From Pseudomonas entomophila (GTDB taxonomy: Bacteria; Pseudomonadota; Gammaproteobacteria; Pseudomonadales; Pseudomonadaceae), in contig NZ_CP063832.1 of NCBI RefSeq assembly GCF_023277925.1, forward strand, positions 1,459,001 to 1,523,000: a stretch of 64,000 nt of DNA, given 5' to 3'. This document shows, one piece after another, positions 45,901-53,500 of this stretch. The notes below the pieces were generated by a model. That model was not told where the DNA came from, ran no database searches, and saw only the letters and a list, made by a program, of their open reading frames with translations. Numbering within the stretch: position 1 is the stretch's first letter; the number at the start of each line of letters is the position of its first letter. Made by a program: the position numbers and the translations under genes.

Positions 45901-48900
45901 AATTAATCAGTACCTGGGGGATCAGCGCGATGAGGTACTGGAAGGCGCGCAGTCGGCGAATCTTGCCGGGGGCGAGGGACAGGATAGCTATCGCATCGAT
46001 CCTGCCGCGGGGCAGAGTCGGTGGACGGTGGATAACCTGTCTCAGGACGGCAAGCTCGACACCCTCCAACTGTTAGGCAACATCAGCTTGGATAGGCTTG
46101 GGCTGAGGGTTGCTGGCGATGACCTCGAGTTGCTGATCTTCAACAGCGCCAGCGAGGCCCGCGCCCATGGCGTGGGATCAGGCAGTGCACCGGCAAAGAC
46201 CATTGTCCTGAAGAACCATGTTGCCACCGGTCAAGCCCGACATCTGCAACTGGAGATACAGGGCCAGGTATACGCATTGCCGGAGGTCGATGCTTTGAGC
46301 GGCTACCGCATGCATACCGCGCCAGGCCGCCATGCGGTGCTGGGAACCGGCACCCACGTGCTACGGATATCGGCGTTTGCCGCAGGCAGCAGCCAGTTGG
46401 TTGCCCTGGACCGGGCATTGAGTGATTACCAGGTCGAAGTGTCAGGTGCAGGTTATGACTTGCGGTTGGTCAAGGATGGGCAGACCTTGATCGTGCGCGA
46501 TTACTACCGCAATCCCGACGCAGTACAGTTCAGTTGGTTCGACAGTGCTCGGCAGACGATGGCGAGCACCAACGCGCCAGTGTTCCCGGCCAATTTCCAC
46601 AGCAGTGAGCGCCAGCTCTTCCAGCAGCAAGGTGTGCCTCGGGCCAACTGGATGGCCTACCTGCGCCAGGGCGTCGTGACGCTCGGAAGAGTGCAGCAGT
46701 TCATGAGTATCGAGACAGGCGCGAGGGCCGACACGTTCGCGAACATGCCGACCAGCCAGGATTTCAGCGTGTACGTGCGCGTGGCAGCAAGTCGGTTTGG
46801 TGAGCAAATGTTGTTCGGGACTGGAAGCTACTCGAAAGAGGGGTTCCAGATAGTACTCGATGCCAATGGTCGAGTAGGACTCAAGATCTTCTCACGCTCT
46901 TCCAGATCATCGGATCAATCAATTCGAAAATTTGATTACGCCGGCTTTGGACGCCCGGCGATCCGCGAATCAGGGCCAGACCTGTCGACAGAGGGTGAGC
47001 TCGTCCTGCAATTCTTAGAAAATCGTTGGATCGAGGTATACGCCGCAAGAGGAAACACCAGAGTTCTGTTGGAAAAACTCGATATGGGGACCAGCTCACC
47101 CCTGGAGCGAGGCAACGATGGCTTTGTAAGGACAACACTCATGGCCGCGCGGGGCCTGAACTCTGCAGTCAGTAGCTCACTGACCTATCAGCCCAAGGTG
47201 TTCGCCGGTCTGGCCGGTGAAGCGCAGATGCGCAGTATCATGGAGAGTGATGGCGGCAGCTGGGGGGTCATGTCTTCATTGGCCAAGGACTATCTGCGGA
47301 TCAAAGGGCTGCCCGAACAACTGGTCAGTCAGTTGGCCATGTGGGATGTGCTGACGCATGCGAATCTGGAAAAGATCGTCGACTTGTATTCTTTGGGGCA
47401 GGGACAACTGTCCTCCTCGTTCATTGTCGACTACCTCTTGACCGGACGCGGTTGGATAACCAATCGAGGGCAGGCTGAATATGCAGTGGCCCTCGAGCAA
47501 CTGGGTGTCGACCAACCGTTCATCAGCGATGCATTCAACTACGGGCTGTCGGTCGAGCAGGTTCAAGTGTATTTGAAGGCGCGTGAGGCAGGTTGGTCGG
47601 GTCGTGATTTCCTTACCGAGTTTGCTTTGGCGGCGCGGGGCAATGATAGCTATTACCTTGACCTGACTCTGCAGCGGATCTCCCACAGCAATGGTATCGC
47701 TTCGGACAATCACGGCAAACTGTACTTCAGGCCGACGACTACAGAACACGCTCAAGTGCTGCAAGCTGTGCTCGTTCAGAAGGGCTACTTGCCGCTACGT
47801 GCCGAGCAACTGGCCCAGCGTATGGTCGCGATCCACTCCCTCGACTACCGTCGTGTCGATAGCCTGCTCAAGGCGGGGATTGCCGATGATGCCCTGCTTG
47901 GACGGCTGGTGGCCGCGGGTATTGATGGCGAGGATGTGATCGCTGGCAACAGCGAGCACACGCGCTACGAAACCGGTAACCGTGGCGAACGTATCAAGGT
48001 GAGCAGCAGTGGCAACCTGTCTCAGTTCTCCTCGCGCAGTGTGTCTCAGTTCTACTCCAGGCAGTACCTGCGTGTGGACGGTGATGGCAACGTCCATCAA
48101 CTGGGTGATCAACCTTATGACCTGGCCAGCTTCAATCAGCAGCAACGCAGCATTGGCATGCCTGCCTATACAACGGTTGAGCAAGCGTTGGCATCCATTC
48201 ACGGTTCGCAGTTGCGCGACAACTTCCGTTATACCTTCCAGCCTGGCCAGGTGCTGGGGGCCAACGGCAACACCTTGACTTACCAGCAGATCGGCAGCGG
48301 CGAGCGGGATGGCGCATTGGCGCTGTGGGAGCAAGGTGCCATTGAGCGCGCTGATGGCGAGGTACCTGCTGAGCAAAGCTGGTTCGGCCGAAGCGCTCCA
48401 GGCAACCTGGTCGACGGCTTCGACCAGTCTGGCGAAGCGTTCGCCTGGCGAGCGGCCAACAACATGGGCTTCGGTGACCAGGCAAACAAGGTGGCGGATG
48501 TACAGTTCGTGTCCGGCGCGCCTACGCCAGACATGGAAGCCAAGGCCAGTTACCTGCGTTTCGACCTGAAGCACAAGGTGGTATTGACCGCGCTCAGCCT
48601 GCATACCCAGAACAGCGTGGCCCAGGAAGGCCAGGCGGATACAACTCGCAGTGGCATCTACCGAGTCGAAGCCTTGCGTTCCGGCAACGACTGGACGGCA
48701 GTGTCCGGCGAGCTGAGCTGGAGCGGCCAGCAGGACACCATGCGGGTGGCGATCGACACTCGGGGGGTGCCGTATCAGCACTACCGGCTGCGCGGCATCT
48801 CGGGAAGTTACGACCGTGATCGCTGGATCAAGGAAGTCACGTTCGAAACCGCTGCCGTTTCGGTCGTGCAGGACAGCGCGGGTCAACTGGCGAAGTTGAG

Positions 48901-49000
48901 CGGGGCCATGGCCACATTCCCGGACACAGGCGTAGCCAGTAGCTCCGGGACGCCTGCACGCCAGGCCGAGCGACCGCTACTGACCTCACCGTTGGCTTGA
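36941..49000 (+). CDS. Giant type I-secreted toxin-like protein with C80 autoprotease and pore-like domain
   Basis: A 4019-residue protein; the start at 36941 follows CAGGAGCAGCACG. Residues 1 to about 1480 match no family I can name. Around 1490-1690 lies a C80 (CPD-type) cysteine protease: His1561 in VVGHGR and Cys1608 in LVGCSL, 47 residues apart (45 in TcdB, 49 in V. cholerae MARTX). A helical stretch leads to hydrophobic segments at about 2195-2340 (for example VSLALTGVSIAASLSSAVAA), like a TcdA/TcdB-type translocation domain. The rest is beta-rich with one clear RTX-type motif (GGEGQDSYR, about 3010), a lectin-like part (about 3264-3410) and a discoidin-like part (about 3790-3975). No acyltransferase gene accompanies it. 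Confidence 0.85.
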   Translation: MSTDFNAVMEGIIRNQLATQGRYSEWFSMTPEEQAQYISTVNQRLTEMQQSTLSVLAAQYYEMESNPVSIDEHLQLLKDSMVVAQGRPDTEANRDYRRQLQIDIDLYTRQQTAMRSFETAWSEALSIVSPSAQGPLDAPALVSDKDAKQGKISARIKQLQGALAAQVKTDTFTESYVRLFSELQAFKHVERNYKALLAAKPGAAQNEALAAMSNVPDASDNAPVNASLLLMEERPGYIRMNVALVNASYGGQYKDMFLDNGRLVLPKEGMLNFSFGTTARSLAWQEQYRVKNELGVSPTFTPIRSVLMKTEFVEKYFGHYLVSESSMRNGFNIQPLDDQTGIKLTSVDRKIPNQIGIAVGEITPPPKNTVEEVLKVKPADLEALINDYADIKSFQTIAMEGFRHTYYSAARDGAFVNISDLEQSIGFVDRLYLLEKPEGGGYVGATPFMSVTRQKNNTLTSKLLSQAETRELYAYNLEFFERLEALQDGRQGASPWFNDPQQRSQFEAQLTRTLERNHMTPGGIVLPTAEPGNDQRDIKGNNLNKVLWEKDFAKAVWQHDATDDLLFGLSQKLSTSIAQGKLISLRKNGYLDSDLAAAKQGLPDLYQALRLQAQEEEQAYVNAENSKRDPRDKRPPLSVNLSAIEGATSDKLIKLLLGAPPYLQIGDTTLRSSVAAFLETTAGKSLRKQVLFHALRPVAETAAVSSPDTTYAHPGMEGHDGLDVSINNRVAQPDPYLILNAKFESLAYQEGGYVILDDKYQSYSQFVPDTHKNSTRYMRDLDTPFVGGISGTTKMVTKALSGKDVFGRALTLKEYWQFQMANAAFMIRNGYHSFFETLYVAARYEPTLPGGVGHKLLDMFDRYRVLGAGSELQGSVYEEVMALVLPVVNQGLPAAEQFSAPPYDRFGPRLQPLGSESLPYRTLQEKIQLVGEVYERLTRELRLGDEVLTPGFKQLSSTELAALDLAAAKLHLKSELDNILGVQRRQGFAGPLDFDDAQRDRIADLAVEGILRQDFGKRSELMLYLESLGFSFAAKGNPARLLTFWSDDFQGYKSVLDGALTAQGKAGIATDYDVAALDFVHQLRNTLVGHAKGGPLADAAFQGSLTVAGFLSSVYAASTADFGGTIYVMSKGGLKVNSYFWNAELPILRALQKAGAVGDLRILHEPFANYERKQLNDIGSPLTSADVKVLANPKYLPLKFADEMNAAAHKRWLDSGPKAILVSLHQEVKRYIDTHTGSGRNAAMIALLKQTTDKLLELDAMDALSASERIAVAKGDLVMPGTLWSAAELVKQANVFGKRQGESYVSIQHLLDSWHASTKRGAFTFAGDPDKPYLELSFKGNVIDQYTDQLKRLLPFDLLRSTWHIEVVNKSAEGLLILKNRAGAVTEVRFDPVTTFEQKRIQQRQLASLQRLLLDNFSAETLPATLSIQGTQISSDTSVLATLENGALTTDEAAISAVRRVASGPLADAPLQNQQVDNWSKVVIQANPEGGDSQYRAQIIIQSENDPVVAKAAANLAGKHPDKTLVIQLDASGQMRLVQGDPALFQSLDANDKVRWQVVGHGRGPAQARTLGGLDAEQWAMHLDRFQQALHEQYGIGSVPARISLVGCSLEDAEQQAGFGRQLVAALQTPELEVSVRSANVSVDSEGRKLTLDASGEWVHSDGTNKRVLNWTRAQGVLERDEYVAASVLLGREGIDVVALLDDLGQGRIKPEQLGAAQEYALSRLFPGADERLDQAALRSLLDNPLKVAQLQDALDGLVKRYQNSTELESVGARQMVQTMLDEQLRMAESGLASAEGERFATAMLDNVLDADVDRSRIVSHLDPDSHVERLRARNRQQLLAAGNVLFDGPSRNNFGQAIAMVQGSLSAVLLHDMGLLVDGKPLTAVLLASQGGKLRADQKLTFDPVRFNYEMSKVPLQPELVELSRLVSTLVERSRGSNVALFSTEDVPQEALKYINLLRGYSGPQLEVEIAKAAQAALGARIGERAQWLAQAGSLSVDERRKVQNLYELSRDVGGFDLERFKQLQAQNPGVSGDQILQSMALDAAEKRVAPGQDTEVVLQAARWTEQQATSFMFERGLLGKSGASINVNRAAFEHFVENASGLDRVRLASAMLKLAPDQHLAVKRALESSADARVRGLVDTVDAQRTSKPSRAAVAADRFGTALDVFETLNSVRDLIGNWQHMSSTDKGLNLTGLIGGVAMSPLSAAIAKAVSAAGKALGAVSSFSKAATVIRGGVLDAALAPVTFAGIGLQWQSFWSGNGDMGSYEYKSLVANTVITTVTTAVSLALTGVSIAASLSSAVAASVLGTLAASAGPIGVAIAAAGFIINGVVQGAMQLAEFGDYFASTADQVAQFFAAWVGVETDALKRARVEKEAVGAANELRNTLNSDWEKTKLYLSDLFAKDQYGYLNFRDRDNKVAHGTLKSGEDFYYALQHQVAYGGMNRVATQMPNDGGQVWMELGDQHPDFQALGSQDKRNLFNLAGQALSTATGGRLSDAFNLDAGTRIRQIDAGSLDPQQLQQGLNENDSLMFDAQGMDVALASDTDGSMTLSYRGSRVLRDGLTNRSGSSRPAVTQAVDRQVRVQGVESYVLHGANKADVRGSTRQEFFDVAGTQVAIEGGAGEGNVYSVNKGNRIVSTSNDTALWSAVNASISLQGTRNAQGELQASQTLQVSLSSRYSQISLRRNGRAIELNDGKGVLTIMGLYSADGSVDNGKVLQLLDANKYSFSLPGLGLIDDQWRSLETMAKTFVFGSDPQRTVQLLSNDHAVNTYALKAGAGGFRAALHTNQLMQFMLEAPVAALSYSLQGDTLTIRSTDNNLPLSLSIEGYRAASEGQLIKLWLQGESDGKMRLQEVDLPSLQNVADQPLKVVDTAQVDAQVTQAMTGGVKVHQVASVQALDLGRTDASYELEARQGSQISLAANSAAARDRLVQARLGDDLLIYDADRLRPEGLAATPHLRVRSYFAQQPPVTIDLAVAGVQVTLTPSINQYLGDQRDEVLEGAQSANLAGGEGQDSYRIDPAAGQSRWTVDNLSQDGKLDTLQLLGNISLDRLGLRVAGDDLELLIFNSASEARAHGVGSGSAPAKTIVLKNHVATGQARHLQLEIQGQVYALPEVDALSGYRMHTAPGRHAVLGTGTHVLRISAFAAGSSQLVALDRALSDYQVEVSGAGYDLRLVKDGQTLIVRDYYRNPDAVQFSWFDSARQTMASTNAPVFPANFHSSERQLFQQQGVPRANWMAYLRQGVVTLGRVQQFMSIETGARADTFANMPTSQDFSVYVRVAASRFGEQMLFGTGSYSKEGFQIVLDANGRVGLKIFSRSSRSSDQSIRKFDYAGFGRPAIRESGPDLSTEGELVLQFLENRWIEVYAARGNTRVLLEKLDMGTSSPLERGNDGFVRTTLMAARGLNSAVSSSLTYQPKVFAGLAGEAQMRSIMESDGGSWGVMSSLAKDYLRIKGLPEQLVSQLAMWDVLTHANLEKIVDLYSLGQGQLSSSFIVDYLLTGRGWITNRGQAEYAVALEQLGVDQPFISDAFNYGLSVEQVQVYLKAREAGWSGRDFLTEFALAARGNDSYYLDLTLQRISHSNGIASDNHGKLYFRPTTTEHAQVLQAVLVQKGYLPLRAEQLAQRMVAIHSLDYRRVDSLLKAGIADDALLGRLVAAGIDGEDVIAGNSEHTRYETGNRGERIKVSSSGNLSQFSSRSVSQFYSRQYLRVDGDGNVHQLGDQPYDLASFNQQQRSIGMPAYTTVEQALASIHGSQLRDNFRYTFQPGQVLGANGNTLTYQQIGSGERDGALALWEQGAIERADGEVPAEQSWFGRSAPGNLVDGFDQSGEAFAWRAANNMGFGDQANKVADVQFVSGAPTPDMEAKASYLRFDLKHKVVLTALSLHTQNSVAQEGQADTTRSGIYRVEALRSGNDWTAVSGELSWSGQQDTMRVAIDTRGVPYQHYRLRGISGSYDRDRWIKEVTFETAAVSVVQDSAGQLAKLSGAMATFPDTGVASSSGTPARQAERPLLTSPLA

Positions 49001-49013
49001 TGCCGTTACGGTC

Positions 49014-49040
49014 GGCTGGCGGGGCAGTGCCCCGCCAGCC
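49014..49040 (+). terminator. Strong hairpin between toxin and tolC-type gene
   Basis: GGCTGGCGGGGC-AGT-GCCCCGCCAGCC forms a perfect 12-base-pair stem with a three-base loop, followed by GCTTCCTGTTTT. It starts 13 bases after the toxin stop and 59 bases before the outer membrane gene. It may end most transcripts and leave partial read-through. Confidence 0.8.
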
Positions 49041-49072
49041 GCTTCCTGTTTTCCCTGCGGAACTCCATACCC

Positions 49073-50494
49073 ATGCGTACGCTACTCAACCCCACTCGGC
49101 GGGCCGCTGCTGGCTTATTGTTTGTCGTCGCAATCCCCATTACGCCCGCCAGCGCTGCCACCAGCGACCTCTGGCAGGTGTACCTTGATGCCGCCCAGAA
49201 CAACAGCGAGTTGGCCGCGGCCCGCTCCGACCAGGCTGCCCGCGCCGAAGCGGTGCCGCAGGCGCGGGCCGGTCTGCTGCCAACCTTGTCGGCCGGTGCC
49301 GAGCTGAACAATAACAGCACTCACCTGAACCAACCTGCGCAAGCCACCCGGCGCACTGGCACCAGTTACCAGGTCACGCTCAACCAGCCAGTGTTCCGCG
49401 CCGATCGCTGGTTCAACCTCAAAGCTGCCCAGGCCCAGAGCGACCAGGCGTTGCTGGAACTGTCCGCCACCGAACAGAAGTTGATGCTCGACAGCGCCGA
49501 GGCTTATTTCGGCCTGCTCAAGGCCCAGGATGGCCTGGCCGCCAGCATGGCCGAGGAGGCCGCGTTCCTGCGCCAGCTGGACCGCGCCCGCAAAGGCTTG
49601 CAGCTTGGCCTGTCGGACCGTACCGATGTGCTGCAGGCCCAGGCTGGCCACGACAGCGCCCGGGCCACCCGTATCGGCGCGCAAAAGCGCCTGGAAGATG
49701 CCTTCGAGGCCCTCGACACGCTGACCCACCAACGCTACACGGCGATCCAGGGCATGCGCCACGACATGCCGTTGACCCTGCCAACCCCCAATGACGCCCG
49801 GACCTGGGTCGATACCGCCATGCGCCAGAATCTGGCGCTACAGGCCAGCCAGCAGGCACGGGACGCTGCCCAGCACACGCTGAGCGCACGCAAGGCCGGG
49901 CACCTGCCGACCCTGGACGCGGTGCTGCGCTACCAGACCGGTGACAACGACAACCTGGGTTATGGCAACAGCGAGCTGCGTGGCGGCGGTTATGGCAGCG
50001 GTGTCGAACAGCGTTCGATCAACCTGCAACTGAACATTCCGTTGTTCAACGGCGGGCAGACCCGCTCGCAAGTGCGCGAAGCCAGTCAGCGCCTCAGCCA
50101 GCGCGAATTTCTCAACGATCACCTGCAACGCCAGGTGGTGGAGCAGACCCGCAACCTCCACCGTAGCCTCAACAGTGGCGTCGAGCAGGTCCAGGCACGC
50201 CGCCAGTCGATCATCTCCAACCAGGGGGCGGTGCTGGCCTCGCAGATGGGCCTGCAGGTCGGTACCCGCAACATCGTCGATGTGCTGGAGGCCCAGCGCC
50301 AGCTGTACAACGCGGTACGTGAGTACAACGACAGCCGATACGACTACATTCTCGACACGCTGCGCCTGAAGCAGTCCATCGGCACGCTAGCCCCGGAAGA
50401 CCTGAAGGCACTTTGCGATTATCTCAAAGCCGATTACGATCCGGATCGGGACTTCCTGCCACCGGAATTCCCTCACAGCCTTGCGCGCCGCTGA
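49073..50494 (+). CDS. TolC-family outer membrane secretion channel
   Basis: A 473-residue outer membrane efflux protein. A signal peptide is seen (about 1-28, ending ITPASA-A). The two repeats of the TolC fold follow, each with long coiled-coil helices; the second repeat holds NLQLNIPLFNGGQTRSQV and ends with QLYNAVREYNDSRYDYIL. It should form the trimeric outer exit for the two ABC proteins and the adaptor. The ribosome site is weak (GCGGAACTCC). The gene is separated from the toxin by a strong hairpin, so its expression may be lower or partly independent. Confidence 0.92.
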   Translation: MRTLLNPTRRAAAGLLFVVAIPITPASAATSDLWQVYLDAAQNNSELAAARSDQAARAEAVPQARAGLLPTLSAGAELNNNSTHLNQPAQATRRTGTSYQVTLNQPVFRADRWFNLKAAQAQSDQALLELSATEQKLMLDSAEAYFGLLKAQDGLAASMAEEAAFLRQLDRARKGLQLGLSDRTDVLQAQAGHDSARATRIGAQKRLEDAFEALDTLTHQRYTAIQGMRHDMPLTLPTPNDARTWVDTAMRQNLALQASQQARDAAQHTLSARKAGHLPTLDAVLRYQTGDNDNLGYGNSELRGGGYGSGVEQRSINLQLNIPLFNGGQTRSQVREASQRLSQREFLNDHLQRQVVEQTRNLHRSLNSGVEQVQARRQSIISNQGAVLASQMGLQVGTRNIVDVLEAQRQLYNAVREYNDSRYDYILDTLRLKQSIGTLAPEDLKALCDYLKADYDPDRDFLPPEFPHSLARR

Positions 50495-50532
50495 CTTGCG
50501 GTGCCGGGTAGGCGGGTGGGAGGCCGTTTGCC

Positions 50533-53500
50533 ATGATCGTGAACTGTTTCGAGCACCGTAAATGGGTTTGCCTGTCGGGGTGCCTGATCGTCGCCATTGT
50601 GGTCGGCATGATCATTGGAGGCTATTACCGTGATCGGGTCGAAGGCCGGTTCCTCGCTGAGGTGCTGCAACAGAACCAGGAGCGCGCGGTCGATCTAGGC
50701 GACTGGAATGTCGATGGTTTCGCGATTGGCGCGCTGTCAATGCTAGGCCGGCACAACACCGCGCTGAAAGCCGTGATCGATCAGCCCGCGGCACAGGCGC
50801 GCCAAGCAGCCACCATGCCATTGAAGACCCTGGCTATGGTGGTAGGTGCCGACCACGCGTTCGTCGCCAACCGCCAAGGCGTGATCGTTGCCGCCTACGA
50901 CAGTCTTGAGCGATCAGTGGTTGGGCTCGACGTCGGATTCAGGCCTTACTTCAAAACGGCGTTGCAGGGTGGGCGAAGTGTGTATGGCGCCATCAGCAGC
51001 ACCACGGGGCAACGCATGTTCTACATGGCCGCGCCTGTATATGAAGCACAGAACAAGCATGACCGGATCATTGGTGTGCTAGTGGCGCGATTCGATGCCC
51101 GCACACTCGAGGCCGGCTTCAACAAGCCACGCAGCAACGAACAGGTGCTGGTACTGTCCCCCGACGGCATCGTGCTCGCCTCCAATGCTCCACAGTTTGT
51201 GTTGAAAGCCGATCACCCCTGGGCAGCGGCAGCCTTCTCCGGCGAAATCCGCCGGCAGTTCAGCGACCATCCATTTCCTCGAGGAGTGCCTGAGGCCCTG
51301 CCGTTCGAAATGGGACGTTCGGTGGTGGAAATCGATGGCCAGCGCTATGCCATGGCTCGCAACAGTTTCGACTGGAACGATCCGAGTGGCCTCTGGTCGG
51401 TCGTGACCCTGAGCAACTTGAACCAGGTCCTGACCGATGGCCAGGTACTAGTGGTATCAGGTAGCAGCGCGCTTTTGCTCCTGCTGTTGATGTGGGCAGC
51501 GCTGCGACGTATGTCCGATGCGCGTCAACACCAGCGTGACGTGCAGCGGATCGAGCAGAGCGAGAAACGCCTGGACCTGGCGTTGCAGAGCGGTGCGCTC
51601 GGTTTGTGGGATTGGCACGTGAGCCTTGGCATCATCGTCAACAATGACGTCTGGCTGCGTATTCTCGGTTACTGCAAAGGTGAACTGAACCAGACATTCG
51701 GGAATGGCCTCGAACGCTGGGCCGGCCTGGTGCATCCGGATGACCGGGTACAGGTATTGGCCAAACTCTATGCCCACGTCGACAACCACACCGACGAGTA
51801 CCGCGCTGAATACCGCATGCTCAGCAAAAGCGGGCAGTGGTTGTGGGTGCTGGATATCGGCAAGGTCATGGAGCGTGATACGCAAGGCGTGGCGACGCGT
51901 GTCACCGGCGTGCTGCAGGACATCAGCGCGACGGTCGAGGCGCAGCAGGCCATCGTCGAGAGCCAGACCAAACTCAGCTCGATGATCGGCAACATCCCGG
52001 GGGCGGTGTTCCGCAGCTTGCCGGACCGGGAGCGTACGATGCTGTTCGTCAGCGATGCGATCGAAGCGATCTGTGGTGTCTCGGCCCAAGCGTTCATCGC
52101 CGGACGGCCTTTGCGTGGCCTTGTCCATCCGGATGACCTGGTGGTGTTTGATCGAAGCCTGGAGAGCCTGGACTATGTTCTCGAGTATCGGATCATCGCT
52201 ACCGATGGCACGGTCCGCTGGTTGTATGACAAGGGACAGATCATCAGCCAGGGGGGGCTCCCCCAGTATCTGGATGGTGTGATCTTCGACATCAGTGAAC
52301 GCAAGGCATCCGAGGCTTTGCTGCAGCAATCCCGGCAGCAGGCCGAGTTGGCTATCCAGGCCAAGTCGGCGTTTCTCGACACTATGTCCCATGAGATCCG
52401 CACGCCGCTCAATGCGGTCATTGGCATGGCCCATTTGGTGCTCGACATGCCATTGGAGTCCAGGCAGCGCCGTTATATCGAGAAGATGGACCGGGCGGCC
52501 AAGCACCTGGTCACTCTTGTCAACGGCATGCTGGATCTGTCGCGGATCGAATCCGGGAAGCTTGCGCTGGAACAGGTGACCTTCAATCTTGCCGACCTGC
52601 TTGATGAGGTAGTGGGGCTGGTAAGTTCGCGTCTCCAGCAAAAGATGATCGATGTGCGTACAGATATCCCGCAGGCTCTGAGGGGAGCATTCATCGGCGA
52701 TCCACATCGTTTGCAGCAGGTCTTCATCAATCTTCTGGACAACGCTATCAAGTTCACCGAATCAGGGAGCGTGACGATCGATGCCAATCTCCTGAGACAA
52801 TGGCAGGACAACATCGAGCTCGAGTTCATCGTTCACGATACAGGTGTAGGCATGACCTCACAGCAATGCGCCCGGCTGTTCGATGCGTTCGTCCAGGCTG
52901 ATGCATCCATCAGTCGGCGCTACGGCGGAACGGGGCTGGGGCTGGCGATCTGCAAACGGATCGTGCAAATGATGGGTGGCACCATCGAGGTGCAGAGCAT
53001 TGAAGGGCAGGGCAGCACGTTTCGCTTCAACGTATGTTTACGCACCGCACAGGCTTCGCTGAGCGGGCCGATACGCGAGGACAGCCATGAGGAGCAAGCG
53101 CGTTCGCTGTTGGGGGCACGTGTGTTGGTGGTGGAAGACAACACGCTTAACCAGGAGGTCTTCATGGACCTGTTGCAGCGTGCAGGCGTTCAAGTCGTTG
53201 TCGCAGGCAACGGTGAGGAAGCATTGGTGATTCTAGCTAGGGACACAGCGTTCGACGCCGTGCTCATGGACTGCCAGATGCCTATCCTGGACGGCTACCA
53301 GGCCACAGCCCGGATCCGCCAGGAGTTGCACCTTGACTGTCTGCCGATCATCGCGGTGACTGCCAATCTGCCCGGCGAAGTCCAAGCGAGAATCTTGGCG
53401 GCGGGGATGAATGACTGCGTCGTGAAACCTCTGGAGGTCGAGACGTTCTACCGCACCCTGTGCCGCTGGATCGGCCGAGGCACGCTGCCAACCGATGAAG

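Noticed and set aside
36941-49000. LapA/LapF-type adhesin as the identity of the giant protein
   Set aside because: Those adhesins consist mainly of long arrays of near-identical repeats with an N-terminal retention module. This protein has no such arrays, and it carries a C80 protease and hydrophobic pore-like segments.
30883-50530. HlyC/RtxC-type toxin acyltransferase gene
   Set aside because: Looked for near the exporter genes because many RTX toxins need it. No frame in the locus fits, so activation by acylation is not proposed.
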